Position numbers and translations under genes: made by a program. This document shows, piece by piece, positions 23,038-31,834 of a DNA stretch of 54,112 nucleotides. Source of the stretch: Acidilobaceae archaeon (lineage in GTDB: Archaea; Thermoproteota; Thermoprotei_A; Sulfolobales; Acidilobaceae); assembly GCA_027051095.1 (NCBI GenBank), contig JALUAM010000033.1:1-54112 (forward strand). Reading direction: 5' to 3'. The notes under the pieces were generated by a model, which was not told the origin of the DNA, searched no databases, and saw nothing but the letters and a program-made list of their open reading frames with translations. Numbering within the stretch: position 1 is the first letter of the stretch; every line of letters begins with the position of its first letter.

Positions 23038-24705
23038 TTATATTTTCACTAAGAGAAGTTTTGCCTCCACGTCTAGCTCGTCGATCCTAGCTCCCAATCT
23101 GGCAAGAGAGCTAACAGCCTGTTCGCTTAGAGGAGCTATAAAGCAGTCGATGTACCCAAGCCTCCATAGCTCTATGGCGCTTTCCACCCTCGGAAGAGCC
23201 CAAGATACCCGGACTCCCGCTTCCTCTGCGGCCTTAATAGCCGACGCCAAGTTAGGCGTGGCTGCAGAGTTGCAACGGCCCCTCCGGGACACAAGGTAGA
23301 CTTTCCTAACCGTCAGGTTAGAGTAGCTCTCGTACCTGCCATTCAACGCGTTAAGGTCATGGTCTTCCAATATAGCAGAGGACCCGGGGCACAGGTGGAG
23401 CGATGAAAGCACTTCCTCCCTGAGGTCTAGGCCGACCTTGAGCGTCCTGATGCCGCCAAGAGAGACTATCTCGCTGTCAGCTAAGTCTAGTACCTTGCCT
23501 ACGGGCTCCCTAACTTTTACGGCTAGCACCTTCTGGCCGGGTTCCACTTGGGAGCCCGGCTCCAACACTATCTCTGCGTCTGCAAGGGCCCAGGAGTAAG
23601 TCATATAACTTTCTAGCGAGACGGGCACCGCGGCGTAGCCTTCACGGCATTTTATAAGCGATACCGGCTGCTTGACCCTTCTAGCCCCCGACTTAACCCC
23701 TGCGAGAGCTATAGCCTCAACCGTGCACCCGCCACGCCCTCCTTTTAATGCAGGCACCACCACTTCTTCCACCGCGGAGGCAGCGCTACGCGGGTGCCCG
23801 GGGAGCACAACTAGTATAGGGCCGCCTAGGTCCATGATTTTAGTAGGCCTCCCAGGCCTCAGATTTACACCCCTAATTAGAGTCCTCGCTGGCACGCGGG
23901 CAGTGTAGTCGGATAGGCCCACGCTGCTACCACCCGATATTAACACTAAGTGGCAGCCCTCCGAGGCGGCCCGCGAGATCGTGTCCTCTATTATTCTCGT
24001 GTCGTCGGGCAGTATCCCTAAGTCGAGGGCCTTGACACCGATTCCTTCCAGGGCCTTACTCACGTAGAACCTGTTGACCTCGCATATCTTGTTGCCGCCG
24101 CACTCGCCTAGCTCCGCTAGTTCGTCGCCCACAGCAGCTATACAGGCTTTAGGTAAGCGTTTTACCCTTACCCTCGCGACTCCCCTGGACATTAGGGCTG
24201 TGGCTGCCCAGATGGTGACTTCCTCGTTTGACCATAGCAGAGCGTCTCTAGACGCGACGTCTGAGCAGGGCGCAGCCACGCCTCTAAATCTTGACGGCTT
24301 GCTTAGAACCTTAACCCTCGCACCTCCATCATATACTTCTAGCTCTTCCACGGGCACTACGGCATCCGTCCCCCTGGGCATCGGCGCCCCTGTATCGACC
24401 CACACGCAGCCTTTTTCCCTGTCCCTGAGCTCAACCGGTTCGTCGCCCGGCCTTAGCCTAGCTTCAACGGCCAGCACGCTACCCTCAGAAACCTTGCCGG
24501 AGTCAACCGCGCATCCGTCTAGGAGAGCCAGGGGGGTCTTGGGGCTACAATGGGATGCTAATACGGCCTCGGCGGAGGTCCTACCCGTAGCTGCCCCTAC
24601 ATGCACCTCCTCGTAGCCTAGAATCCTCTCCTCAACTAGCTTCGCAAGGATCCTGGAGGCCTCAGCGGCTTCTACAAGCTTCGACAAGGCACCTGAAGCC
24701 TCCAC
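23038..24705 (-). CDS. moeA: Molybdopterin molybdotransferase MoeA with C-terminal extension
   Basis: 555 aa, GTG start. MoeA inserts molybdate or tungstate into adenylylated molybdopterin. The core is clear: LLDGCAVDSG, DTGAPMPRGTDAVVPVEE, then the MoaB-like domain with ISGGSSVGLSDYT and LPGHPRSAASA. The last 160 residues are an extra domain with a periplasmic-binding-protein-like pattern, seen fused to MoeA in other archaea; here it is weakly conserved. It suggests a tungsten- or molybdenum-using metabolism, though no oxidoreductase that uses the cofactor is in the window. It is divergent from L10e. Confidence 0.9.
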   Translation of the reverse strand: MEASGALSKLVEAAEASRILAKLVEERILGYEEVHVGAATGRTSAEAVLASHCSPKTPLALLDGCAVDSGKVSEGSVLAVEARLRPGDEPVELRDREKGCVWVDTGAPMPRGTDAVVPVEELEVYDGGARVKVLSKPSRFRGVAAPCSDVASRDALLWSNEEVTIWAATALMSRGVARVRVKRLPKACIAAVGDELAELGECGGNKICEVNRFYVSKALEGIGVKALDLGILPDDTRIIEDTISRAASEGCHLVLISGGSSVGLSDYTARVPARTLIRGVNLRPGRPTKIMDLGGPILVVLPGHPRSAASAVEEVVVPALKGGRGGCTVEAIALAGVKSGARRVKQPVSLIKCREGYAAVPVSLESYMTYSWALADAEIVLEPGSQVEPGQKVLAVKVREPVGKVLDLADSEIVSLGGIRTLKVGLDLREEVLSSLHLCPGSSAILEDHDLNALNGRYESYSNLTVRKVYLVSRRGRCNSAATPNLASAIKAAEEAGVRVSWALPRVESAIELWRLGYIDCFIAPLSEQAVSSLARLGARIDELDVEAKLLLVKI

Positions 24706-24775
24706 TGTGACTAGCGTGAAGCAACTGAAGGTTTATCCGCTCCGAGCTGGATAGCAGTTTGAAGCGGGGCTTGCA

Positions 24776-25303
24776 ATGCCGCTGAGACCAGCTAGATGCT
24801 ACACCCACTTCAGCGGCCCTCCCTACACGAGGAAGGAGTATATACATGGCGTGCCACCGCCAAAGATCACTAAGTTCGAGATGGGCAACCACGAGGTAAT
24901 GGAGAAAGCCGAGATAAAAGGAGAGCTAGTAATGCTTGAGGCGGGCCAGATAAGGCACAACGCGCTTGAGGCTGCAAGGGTAGCGGTGAACAAGTATCTC
25001 TCCTCTACGCTGGGAGACAAGAACTTCTACTTCAGGGTAAGAGTTTACCCGCACCACGTGCTAAGGGAAAACAAGATGATGGCGTTTGCCGGCGCCGATA
25101 GGCTCCAGGACGGTATGAGGCAGGCATTCGGCAAGCCCATAGGCACAGCGGCCAGGGTATACCCTGGAACCATAGTGCTCGAAGTGTGGGCTTACAAGGG
25201 CGCTGAGGAGCACGTAAAGGAGGCTCTTAGGAGAGGCGCCAGAAAGCTGCCACTACCCTCGAGAATAATAATCAAGGATCTCACCAAAAACGAGAAAAAA
25301 TAG
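24776..25303 (+). CDS. rpl10e: 50S ribosomal protein L10e (L16 family)
   Basis: 175 aa. The N-terminus [22 protein letters not shown] and [13 protein letters not shown] are diagnostic. [29 protein letters not shown] and [10 protein letters not shown] continue the match. It lies near the tRNA-binding sites of the large subunit. It is monocistronic with short leader, divergent from moeA by about 70 bp. Confidence 0.98.
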   Translation: MPLRPARCYTHFSGPPYTRKEYIHGVPPPKITKFEMGNHEVMEKAEIKGELVMLEAGQIRHNALEAARVAVNKYLSSTLGDKNFYFRVRVYPHHVLRENKMMAFAGADRLQDGMRQAFGKPIGTAARVYPGTIVLEVWAYKGAEEHVKEALRRGARKLPLPSRIIIKDLTKNEKK

Positions 25304-25415
25304 AACGTGGATCCGCCGGCCCCGAGCTTAGACGCCGGCCTCGAAGCGCCTCGACACATCTTACCTTGCTATATCCATCCTCGATTCGATTCAAATTTTA
25401 TGTTTATCTAATCTA

Positions 25416-26495
25416 ATGGGGGTCTCCGGCTTGGCTTGCGACAAGATGGCTGGCATACCCTATAGGATAGACCTTGACCTGGCCGCTAGAGCCGCTAGGA
25501 GAATTAGGGCTAGGAGAATAGTGGTTCAGATGCCCGACGGCTTGAAGCCGTATGGCTGGATAATAATTAGATGCCTCGAAGAGCTTATCGGTGATGTCGG
25601 CGCCGAGGTCTACCTTCACCTGGATAGTACCTTTGGCGCTTGCGACCTACACTACGGCCAGCTTGAAGCCACGATCAAACCCGACCTCATAGTCCACATC
25701 GGGCATTCACCCTACCCGGCGGAGCTGGCTCACCCGGGCTTGGAACCCTCTAGGACCACGGTGGTATATGTTCCAGCTTTAAGCATGGCCGAGCCCTCGA
25801 GGCATGCAATCGAGAAGGCGGCCGAGCTGCTCGAAGGCAGGGGTGTTAGAAGGGTTGGCCTCGTTACGACCGCCCAGCACGTTCACATAGTGAAGAGTGT
25901 AGCGAGCAGCCTCGAAGGCATGGGGCTAGAGGTTCGTGTTCCCCGGGGTCTGCCGCCGTACTTCTCCGACGCTCAGTCGCTTGGCTGCGATTATAGGCTA
26001 CCCCGTTCTCTGGTTTCTAGGGTAGACGGGTTCCTTTACCTGGGAGGGGGCCTCTTCCACCCGCTAGGCCTCTACCTGGCTACTTTCAAGCCTGTGGTGA
26101 GGCTTGACCCGTACAGGGACGATGCAGATGACTTGACCGGTGAGGGCGAGAGGGTATACAAGGTTAGGCTAGCTAAGGTGGCCGAAGCTATGGATGCGAG
26201 GCGCTGGGGCATAATAGTGGGTTTGAAGAGCGGGCAGTTCAGGCCGTGGCTTGTAGAGAGGCTTGCGAGTGCTATCAAGGAGAAGGGGGGCGTGTATGTT
26301 TTACTCGCGAACGAGTTCCTTTCGCCAGGCTATCTAGCTTCAGTAGATTCCGGCTGGTTCGACGCATTCGTAGTCACTAGCTGCCCTAGGCTACCCACAG
26401 ACGATCTCTGGGATTACCATAAACCCGTGCTGACGCCCGGGGAAGCCTTCATGGCCCTCTCCGGCAAGCTAGAGCCCTACAGGTTCCCATGGTGA
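25416..26495 (+). CDS. dph2: Diphthamide biosynthesis radical enzyme Dph2
   Basis: 359 aa. It moves the 3-amino-3-carboxypropyl group from SAM to a histidine of EF-2, the first diphthamide step. Three cysteines for the 4Fe-4S cluster sit one per domain: C76 in STFGACDLHY, the Cys in SLGCDYRL, and the Cys in VTSCPRLPTDD. Start choice is uncertain. ATG 25416 lies very close to the AT-rich promoter, and ATG 25446 (MAGIPYRI) matches the usual N-terminus better. It heads a row with the methyltransferase and csl4. Confidence 0.92.
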   Translation: MGVSGLACDKMAGIPYRIDLDLAARAARRIRARRIVVQMPDGLKPYGWIIIRCLEELIGDVGAEVYLHLDSTFGACDLHYGQLEATIKPDLIVHIGHSPYPAELAHPGLEPSRTTVVYVPALSMAEPSRHAIEKAAELLEGRGVRRVGLVTTAQHVHIVKSVASSLEGMGLEVRVPRGLPPYFSDAQSLGCDYRLPRSLVSRVDGFLYLGGGLFHPLGLYLATFKPVVRLDPYRDDADDLTGEGERVYKVRLAKVAEAMDARRWGIIVGLKSGQFRPWLVERLASAIKEKGGVYVLLANEFLSPGYLASVDSGWFDAFVVTSCPRLPTDDLWDYHKPVLTPGEAFMALSGKLEPYRFPW

Positions 26496-26511
26496 GTAAG
26501 GGGCCCGCGGC

Positions 26512-27156
26512 GTGCAGAGCCTCAGACTTGGAAGGCTGGCTAGGCTCCTCGAGGACGCTGCCCCAAGAATCCCCAATCCCGATAGAAGCCTAGAACAATA
26601 TACGACGCCCGCGGACCTAGCCCTCAAGATCGCGGCCCACGCTGCGCTAAGCGGCATCCTAGAAGGCTCTATAGTAGCAGACCTCGCCGCGGGCTCGTGC
26701 AGGCTAGCTCTTGCAGCCCTTATGCTAGGGGCTTCGAGGGCTATCGCGGTGGAGGTTGATGCTAGGCTTGCCCCATTATGCCTTAAAGCCTCGGCTAGAC
26801 TAGGCCTCAGCGACCGCCTATTCTTCATTGCCTCGAGAATTAACAGATCTAAGGGCCCCCTGAAGCCCGGCTCTATAGACCTAGTCCTCACTAATCCCCC
26901 CTTCGGCGTAGTTAAGAAGGGGGCCGACTGGGAGATACTATCTTATGCTATAAGCTTGAGGGCCGAGAGGATTTATGCGATCCTTAAGGGGGGGAACCTA
27001 GACTTCCATAAATCTATGGCCTCGCTCTCAGGATATAAGACCTATCTTCTCTTCAAGGAAAGATTTCCCATCCCGGCGTCAATGCCTATCCATAGGAGCA
27101 GGGTCAGGTGGATAGACGTTGACGTCATACTCTTCGAAAGAGAAGAGCGAGGTTGA
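26512..27156 (+). CDS. METTL5-like rRNA adenine methyltransferase
   Basis: 214 aa, GTG start. A class I methyltransferase: LEQYTTP substrate-side motif, VADLAAGSCRLALAALMLGA (SAM binding, a diverged DxGxGxG), AIAVEVD and the catalytic NPPFG typical of N6-adenine enzymes. Relatives methylate an adenine in small-subunit rRNA. The SAM loop is DLAAGSCR rather than DLGCGTG, so affinity may differ. It begins 16 bp after dph2 and overlaps or abuts csl4. Confidence 0.85.
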   Translation: MQSLRLGRLARLLEDAAPRIPNPDRSLEQYTTPADLALKIAAHAALSGILEGSIVADLAAGSCRLALAALMLGASRAIAVEVDARLAPLCLKASARLGLSDRLFFIASRINRSKGPLKPGSIDLVLTNPPFGVVKKGADWEILSYAISLRAERIYAILKGGNLDFHKSMASLSGYKTYLLFKERFPIPASMPIHRSRVRWIDVDVILFEREERG

Positions 27157-27769
27157 CGTGCTACCCGGCGATGTAATAGGCGTTGCTGAGGAGTACCTGG
27201 CGGGTAGGGGCGTATACGTAGATGACTGGGGGCGCATAAGGGCATCTATAACAGGCAGAGCCGTGATAGATAGAATCAATAAGACTGTTAACGTTGTGCC
27301 CAGGAAGGGCGTTAAGTTCCCGGAGCTTAACAGCGAAGTGATAGGCTACGTCACTAGTATGCGCCCCGACCTTGTAATACTTGACATATTCGGCGTCGTG
27401 TCTCTTACTCCTAGACCCCGCTGGCTATACGAGACCTCCGGCCTACTATCCGGAGGGATACCCATAGCCAACATAGCAGACGAGTTCATAAAGGATATAA
27501 CAGATTATTTCAGGCTCGGAGACGTTGTTGTTGCGAGAGTCGTCTCGCGCAGCCACCCCTTCACACTCACAACTAAGTCGCCTCTCTACGGCGTCATACA
27601 CGCTTATTGCGGTAACTGCGGCGCCCTGATGAAGTTCAAAAGCGATAGAGTCATGGTATGCCCTCGCTGCGGTAGAAGCGAGAAGAGAAAGGTCTCTCTG
27701 CTAGCGAGGAGCCGCGGCTTGCCCATACTCGTGAGAAAACAGCTCATACGCTACAGGTACCCATGGTAG
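27119..27769 (+). CDS. csl4: Exosome subunit Csl4
   Basis: 216 aa. Csl4 caps the archaeal RNA exosome and recruits DnaG. The N-terminal domain VLPGDVIGVAEEYLAGRGVY is followed by an S1 domain (about 65-150) and a C-terminal zinc ribbon CGNCG...CPRCG. Two starts are possible. TTG 27119 overlaps the methyltransferase gene by 38 nt. GTG 27158 sits one base after its stop and begins right at the conserved LPGD. Confidence 0.93.
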   Translation: MTSYSSKEKSEVDVLPGDVIGVAEEYLAGRGVYVDDWGRIRASITGRAVIDRINKTVNVVPRKGVKFPELNSEVIGYVTSMRPDLVILDIFGVVSLTPRPRWLYETSGLLSGGIPIANIADEFIKDITDYFRLGDVVVARVVSRSHPFTLTTKSPLYGVIHAYCGNCGALMKFKSDRVMVCPRCGRSEKRKVSLLARSRGLPILVRKQLIRYRYPW

Positions 27770-27822
27770 CAGTATTTGCCTAGCTGGAACTGTGTAGACG
27801 CGGCTCTCGGGGAGGCAAGACT

Positions 27823-28452
27823 TTGCCGAGGAAGACTGTCTCCATAAATTTATCTAAGCTCGCTGTGAAAGACCCCGACAAGCTTATAGAATACCTCTCG
27901 AGGGCCCTGAAGACTAGCTTCGTGAGATTGGAGATAAGGGGGTCGCGGCTGATAATAGAGCTTGCCGGCGACAGCGCCAGCATAAGGACTAGCATGATCA
28001 GGCTTAAGAAGCTCCTATCCGAGCTAAAGGTTGTCGAGAGGAAGGGGGTCTACGTCTACCCTCCCAACCTGATATACAAGGAGGCCGGAATGGCTGTCCC
28101 TCTTGACGTCGTAGCCGAAGTCCTAAAGGCCTACGGCTATAAGGCCTCCTATACTTCGGAGGGCCTCGAAACCAATGCTCCCTTAGAGGAGGCTGTAAAC
28201 GCTGCCTCGGCGGTGGCAGGAGCCCTCGAGTCGATGAAGGCTTATCCCTTGACAACTAGCGCCAGGAAGGCTGTAGCCGCTGTAAGCGCCATCACTTCTC
28301 TAGCACCCAGCGATGTCATAAGCGCTGGCCTCTCCAGCGGGGTCCTCGTAGAGGAGAGAGAGCGTTTATCGATTAAAGGCTCCTGGAGAGACGCCTATAA
28401 AAGGCTAATGGAGTCTATAGAAGGGGCTGGAGGAGGTGCTGGCAATGGCTAA
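27823..28452 (+). CDS. Conserved protein, DUF2067-like, 209 aa
   Basis: A TTG-started protein with a KH-like or ferredoxin-like N-terminal half (KTVSINLSKLAVKDPDKLIEYL; VRLEIRGSRLIIELAGD) and a helical C-terminal half. It looks like the archaeal DUF2067 family, which is often found next to rpo11; the name is tentative. It overlaps the rpo11 region and probably shares its transcript with csl4. A nucleic-acid-binding role is possible from the fold pattern. Confidence 0.65.
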   Translation: MPRKTVSINLSKLAVKDPDKLIEYLSRALKTSFVRLEIRGSRLIIELAGDSASIRTSMIRLKKLLSELKVVERKGVYVYPPNLIYKEAGMAVPLDVVAEVLKAYGYKASYTSEGLETNAPLEEAVNAASAVAGALESMKAYPLTTSARKAVAAVSAITSLAPSDVISAGLSSGVLVEERERLSIKGSWRDAYKRLMESIEGAGGGAGNG

Positions 28453-28759
28453 CGTTTCAATACAGAAGAGGGGCCCAAACTCCTATATAGTGGAGGTTAG
28501 GGGCGAGGACCACACACTTGGCAACCTCATAGCGACTAAGCTCATGGAGCTAGGGCTCGCCAAGCTAGCTTACTATGAGGTCCCGCACCCCCTCGAGGAC
28601 CGCCTGGTGATATATGTAAATCTAAAAGAAGGCGTGGATATCAAGGATGCTCTGCTGAAGGCTGCGAATAGCGTATTAGACGATAACAAGGAGTTCAGGA
28701 GGCTATTTGTCGAGGAGCTGAAAAAGCGCGGCTTAGACGTGGAGGAGTGGGCTGAGTGA
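28445..28759 (+). CDS. rpo11: RNA polymerase subunit Rpo11 (L)
   Basis: 104 aa from ATG 28445. It pairs with Rpo3 in the assembly platform of the polymerase. The signature RGEDHTLGNLIATKLMELG and AYYEVPHPLEDRLVIYV are clear. A GGAGGTG site about 8 nt upstream favours ATG 28445 over the in-frame GTG 28436. Its start lies within the end of the DUF2067-like gene. Confidence 0.96.
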   Translation: MANVSIQKRGPNSYIVEVRGEDHTLGNLIATKLMELGLAKLAYYEVPHPLEDRLVIYVNLKEGVDIKDALLKAANSVLDDNKEFRRLFVEELKKRGLDVEEWAE

Positions 28760-29064
28760 GCGCTAAAGCCGAGGCTAGGATCTTAGCTTCTAAATGTGTA
28801 GGAAACTACTGCTGCGGCTACATAGTGAGGTGGCCGGGGGTAGATGGGTTTTTAGTCGCCACGAGCTGCAGTGAGCTATGCATTACTGCAAAGGCCAGAG
28901 GCTACATGGATGAGCTACGATACCACTACGGTGAGTGCAGCTGTGACCTGCCAAAGGCTCCCTTAACCTTGCTACCCAAGGCGGAAGTTTATGCGAAGAT
29001 AGCAGGGGACATATGCTCTAAAATGGGGCGCGTCGAACCCATAGTCGGCCCCCAAAACACATGA
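28756..29064 (+). CDS. Cys-rich hypothetical protein, 102 aa
   Basis: GTG start overlapping the rpo11 stop by 4 nt (GTGA). Nine cysteines are visible, in CVGNYCCG, SCSELC, CSC and DICSK, suggesting metal binding or disulfides. There is no clear CxxC ribbon. No membrane span or signal peptide. No family is recognised. The tight coupling with rpo11 supports a real gene. Confidence 0.6.
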   Translation: MSAKAEARILASKCVGNYCCGYIVRWPGVDGFLVATSCSELCITAKARGYMDELRYHYGECSCDLPKAPLTLLPKAEVYAKIAGDICSKMGRVEPIVGPQNT

Positions 29065-29115
29065 ATTCAATTAAAACCTAGCTTGCATTTAGTTATATAT
29101 TGCCCTCTATCAGTC

Positions 29116-29373
29116 TTAGCCCATAACTTTCACTGCGGCACGGGATACTTGATCCCGCTTCACAACTACCTTATACGTCCTCTTACTCCACCTAATCAAG
29201 TATCCCTCCTCTTCGAGCCTAGCCAGTATCTTCCCTGCGGACTTAGTGGAAACGCCTAGCAGCTTGCTAGCCTCCTTGACACTTATATACGTCTTCCCAG
29301 TGCCGGCCAGTATAGCCGCGAGCACAGCGGCGTTCATTTTAACCCTTATCGAGCCCTCTCTCAACTCCTCCAC
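29116..29373 (-). CDS. Helix-turn-helix DNA-binding protein, 85 aa
   Basis: A winged-helix/HTH pattern: KTYISVKEASKLLGVSTKSAGKILARLEEEGYLIRWSKRTYKVVV. The first helix is hydrophobic and Ala-rich. It is divergent from the 109-aa unknown, with 30 bp between starts that contain TATA-like CTATAAAG, so it may control both genes. ATG start at 29373. Confidence 0.72.
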   Translation of the reverse strand: MEELREGSIRVKMNAAVLAAILAGTGKTYISVKEASKLLGVSTKSAGKILARLEEEGYLIRWSKRTYKVVVKRDQVSRAAVKVMG

Positions 29374-29403
29374 CCCGCTATAAAGGGGTTAGACGTTAAA
29401 AGG

Positions 29404-29733
29404 GTGGGGCTCAGCCGAAAGTGTGAGGGGTGGCACGGAACTGTGGGCGCTGGCAAGTTGTACTCTAAGTATAAGATGCTCGTGACTGCACTCGGCCTCA
29501 AAGAACTAGACGTCTACAGGGTTACTAGGAATGGAAGGGCTGTCGATGTACTAAGAATCTTCGATCCTGCCACAGGCAAGGTGGCCTTAGTAGACCTTAA
29601 CGCTCCGAGAGAATCGTTCTCCCTAGACGAGTTCCTAGAAAAGCTTGTTGACAGCTTAAAGAAGGAGGGTATTCAGGTAAGTGAGAGGAGGATCTCCCTG
29701 GTTAAAGAGAAGCTGTTATCCCAGAAAAGGTGA
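29404..29733 (+). CDS. Hypothetical protein, 109 aa
   Basis: A small alpha/beta protein (GLKELDVYRVTRNGRAVDVLRIFDPATGKVALVDLN; FSLDEFLEKLVDSLKKEG). The frame starts at GTG 29404, but that is close to where transcription should start from the TATA box at 29380-29387, so a later in-frame start such as ATG 29476 is possible. No family is recognised. It precedes hjc by 43 bp. Confidence 0.55.
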   Translation: MGLSRKCEGWHGTVGAGKLYSKYKMLVTALGLKELDVYRVTRNGRAVDVLRIFDPATGKVALVDLNAPRESFSLDEFLEKLVDSLKKEGIQVSERRISLVKEKLLSQKR

Positions 29734-29776
29734 TAAAAAGGTGATACGCTGCGATATCTAGTTATGTGGGGCTGGC

Positions 29777-30223
29777 ATGAACGTCAAGGAGAAGGGTGTT
29801 AGGCATGAGAGGGAGCTGGCAGAGGAGTTGTGGGAGAGGGGCTGGGCTGTAGTCAGGGGGCCTGCTAGTGGCTCCGGGGCGCGTAAGCGGTTCCAGCCTG
29901 ACATTGTAGCCGCTAGGGACGGCGTGATAGTCGCGTTCGAGGTTAAACGCGTCTCGGACCCCTCTAAACCCCTTTACATAAATAAAAGGCAGGTTACCGG
30001 CCTCCTTGAATGGGCTAGGAGAGCTGGTGGAAGGGCTTTCATAGCGGTAAGGATCCCCGGCGTGGGATGGCGTTTTCACGACGCTGAGGGCCTAGAGGAC
30101 ACCGGCGGCGGCTCACTCAAGATTTCAAAGCCCTCATCGGGGCTCAAGCTAATAGAGCTTGAAGAGACCCTACTTCCCTCTTCCCGGAAGCTTGACTACT
30201 ATTTCACGCGGGGACAAACCTGA
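29777..30223 (+). CDS. hjc: Holliday junction resolvase Hjc
   Basis: 148 aa. Hjc cuts four-way DNA junctions in recombination and repair. Catalytic residues of the PD-(D/E)XK-like site are E11 (HERELA), D42 (PDIV), E55 and K57 (FEVK), and RGPASGSGARKRF fits the family. The last 20 bp overlap the end of the convergent PIN-ATPase gene. The C-terminus after residue 120 is longer than the minimal family. Confidence 0.94.
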   Translation: MNVKEKGVRHERELAEELWERGWAVVRGPASGSGARKRFQPDIVAARDGVIVAFEVKRVSDPSKPLYINKRQVTGLLEWARRAGGRAFIAVRIPGVGWRFHDAEGLEDTGGGSLKISKPSSGLKLIELEETLLPSSRKLDYYFTRGQT

Positions 30224-31766
30224 CTTCGAGCCCATACTTCTCTGCTAGCTTTCTAACCTTCTTGATTCTTCTTGCCGTCACTTTAGCGCTGTGAGGCGGT
30301 ATCTTAACTATCAGCACGCCATCCCTTATGTCCACTTTAGCGTCTGGTATCAGCTTCTTGACAATCCTCTCTATGGCTTCAGCCTCGCTGCGCACAGCGA
30401 CCTTCTTAACGGGCACAATCATCGTTTGCTCCCCGAAAGTATAGATCTCGTACTCCAACTCGCCAGTCAGGAAGTCTCTTACTTCGACCACAGGCCTAGA
30501 GAGCTCCGCCTCCTTCAGGCCCGTGGGCAGCTTCACAGTCATTTCCAGTTCATACACCTTCCTCACTTCGCCCTTCTCAATGAATATCACAGTGTCAATG
30601 ATGCTAGGTATCATGCCTAGCTCTACCCTATTTATAAAACGCTGTATCGCGTCTATCGGGCTCGTCGCGTGTATAACGCCTATCATTCCTATGCCTGCGA
30701 GCCTCAAATCTATGTACATCTTGAAGTCCTCGTCTGTCCTCAACTCGTCGAAAACCGTGTAGTCGGGCCTTGAGAGCAGGAGGATATCGTGGAGCTCGCC
30801 CAGGTCAGCATAGTTCTTTGAGTACTGTGTTATATGGGGTGGCAGGTTCATGTCTCTCGGAGACTCTATCGTCTTTACAACCTTACCCATTGACGCGTAG
30901 AACTCCGCTAAGGCCTGCGCAAACGTGGTCTTACCCATGCCCGGGGCGCCGGCTATTAGTATACCCTCCGCCTTCTCGGTGAGCCTCCTAAACAGTTTCT
31001 CCGGTAGATTGTAGTCCTCCAGCTTGAGCTTGGCTACGGGCCTTACAACAGTTATCTCCCAGCCATCGCTGAGGGGAGGCCTCGTTATCACTATCCTATA
31101 ATTCCTGAGCTGTATTATCGTCGACCCCGCCCTGTCCACCTCTATAAAGCCGTCCTCCATTATAGAAGCCTCTATGATCTCCCTCGCTATTTCCTCTATC
31201 TCGCTGCGCGACAGAGGCCTGTCCGAGAGCTTGACGAAGGCCCAGCTGCCAGGCCGCCCTACCTTAGCTAGGGGCGGAGTCCTCTCCTTCAGGTGGACGC
31301 TCATAGTCTTCTCGTCGAAGAACTCCTCTATCTTGAGCCTCCCGCCGGGTCTGCGCCCCGTGAAGAGCGTCTTAACCCCCATCGCTCTCGAAGCTCTAGC
31401 CTGTATGGGGTCGCTAGTTACTAAGATAGCATTACTCTTCCATGCATACCGTCTGAGCAGCGACTTGACATCGTCATACGACTCCGGTCTGACCTTTAAG
31501 TCCTCCTCCACGACTATGATGTCTACCCCCTCGAGAGGGGTCTCCATTAGCGATGCCAGTTCCTGGAGACCAGCTATCCCCGCGCTCCTCCCCCTCTTAG
31601 CCTCCATGTAGAAGTATTCTATCACAGCGTTGTGGATAACGACTCTACCCTTTATCTCTCCCGCTTCTATTAGCCTCCTAGCAGAGCCGTCCAATATGCT
31701 GTCTAAGTCGAGCACATAAGTCTCCTCTTCCGCACTCATTATCTCATCATCCCTTGCACCTGACAC
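30204..31766 (-). CDS. PIN domain-fused ATPase (PilT/VapC type)
   Basis: 520 aa. An N-terminal PIN nuclease domain (about 15-150; TYVLDLDSILDG and a later SDPIQARASRAMG) is followed by a secretion-type ATPase core with Walker A GAPGMGKTTFAQ (near 275). VIHATSPIDAIQRFI is a conserved ATPase element. A C-terminal KH-like domain (IERIVKKLIPDAKVDIRDGVLIVKI) follows. The combination is a conserved archaeal family, probably RNA-directed, with an unknown exact role. It is divergent from the amidohydrolase-like gene and convergent with hjc. Confidence 0.88.
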   Translation of the reverse strand: MSGARDDEIMSAEEETYVLDLDSILDGSARRLIEAGEIKGRVVIHNAVIEYFYMEAKRGRSAGIAGLQELASLMETPLEGVDIIVVEEDLKVRPESYDDVKSLLRRYAWKSNAILVTSDPIQARASRAMGVKTLFTGRRPGGRLKIEEFFDEKTMSVHLKERTPPLAKVGRPGSWAFVKLSDRPLSRSEIEEIAREIIEASIMEDGFIEVDRAGSTIIQLRNYRIVITRPPLSDGWEITVVRPVAKLKLEDYNLPEKLFRRLTEKAEGILIAGAPGMGKTTFAQALAEFYASMGKVVKTIESPRDMNLPPHITQYSKNYADLGELHDILLLSRPDYTVFDELRTDEDFKMYIDLRLAGIGMIGVIHATSPIDAIQRFINRVELGMIPSIIDTVIFIEKGEVRKVYELEMTVKLPTGLKEAELSRPVVEVRDFLTGELEYEIYTFGEQTMIVPVKKVAVRSEAEAIERIVKKLIPDAKVDIRDGVLIVKIPPHSAKVTARRIKKVRKLAEKYGLEVRFVPA

Positions 31767-31834
31767 CCAGATTCAGGTTACACGCCGGGAGGATTAAAGG
31801 TCTCGCTGCAGCTATTAGGCTTGGGTGCCTGCAA

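Noticed and set aside
31754-31834. A 27-residue extension of the amidohydrolase-like protein
   Set aside because: It would overlap the start of the divergent PIN-ATPase gene and has no match to the composite domain.
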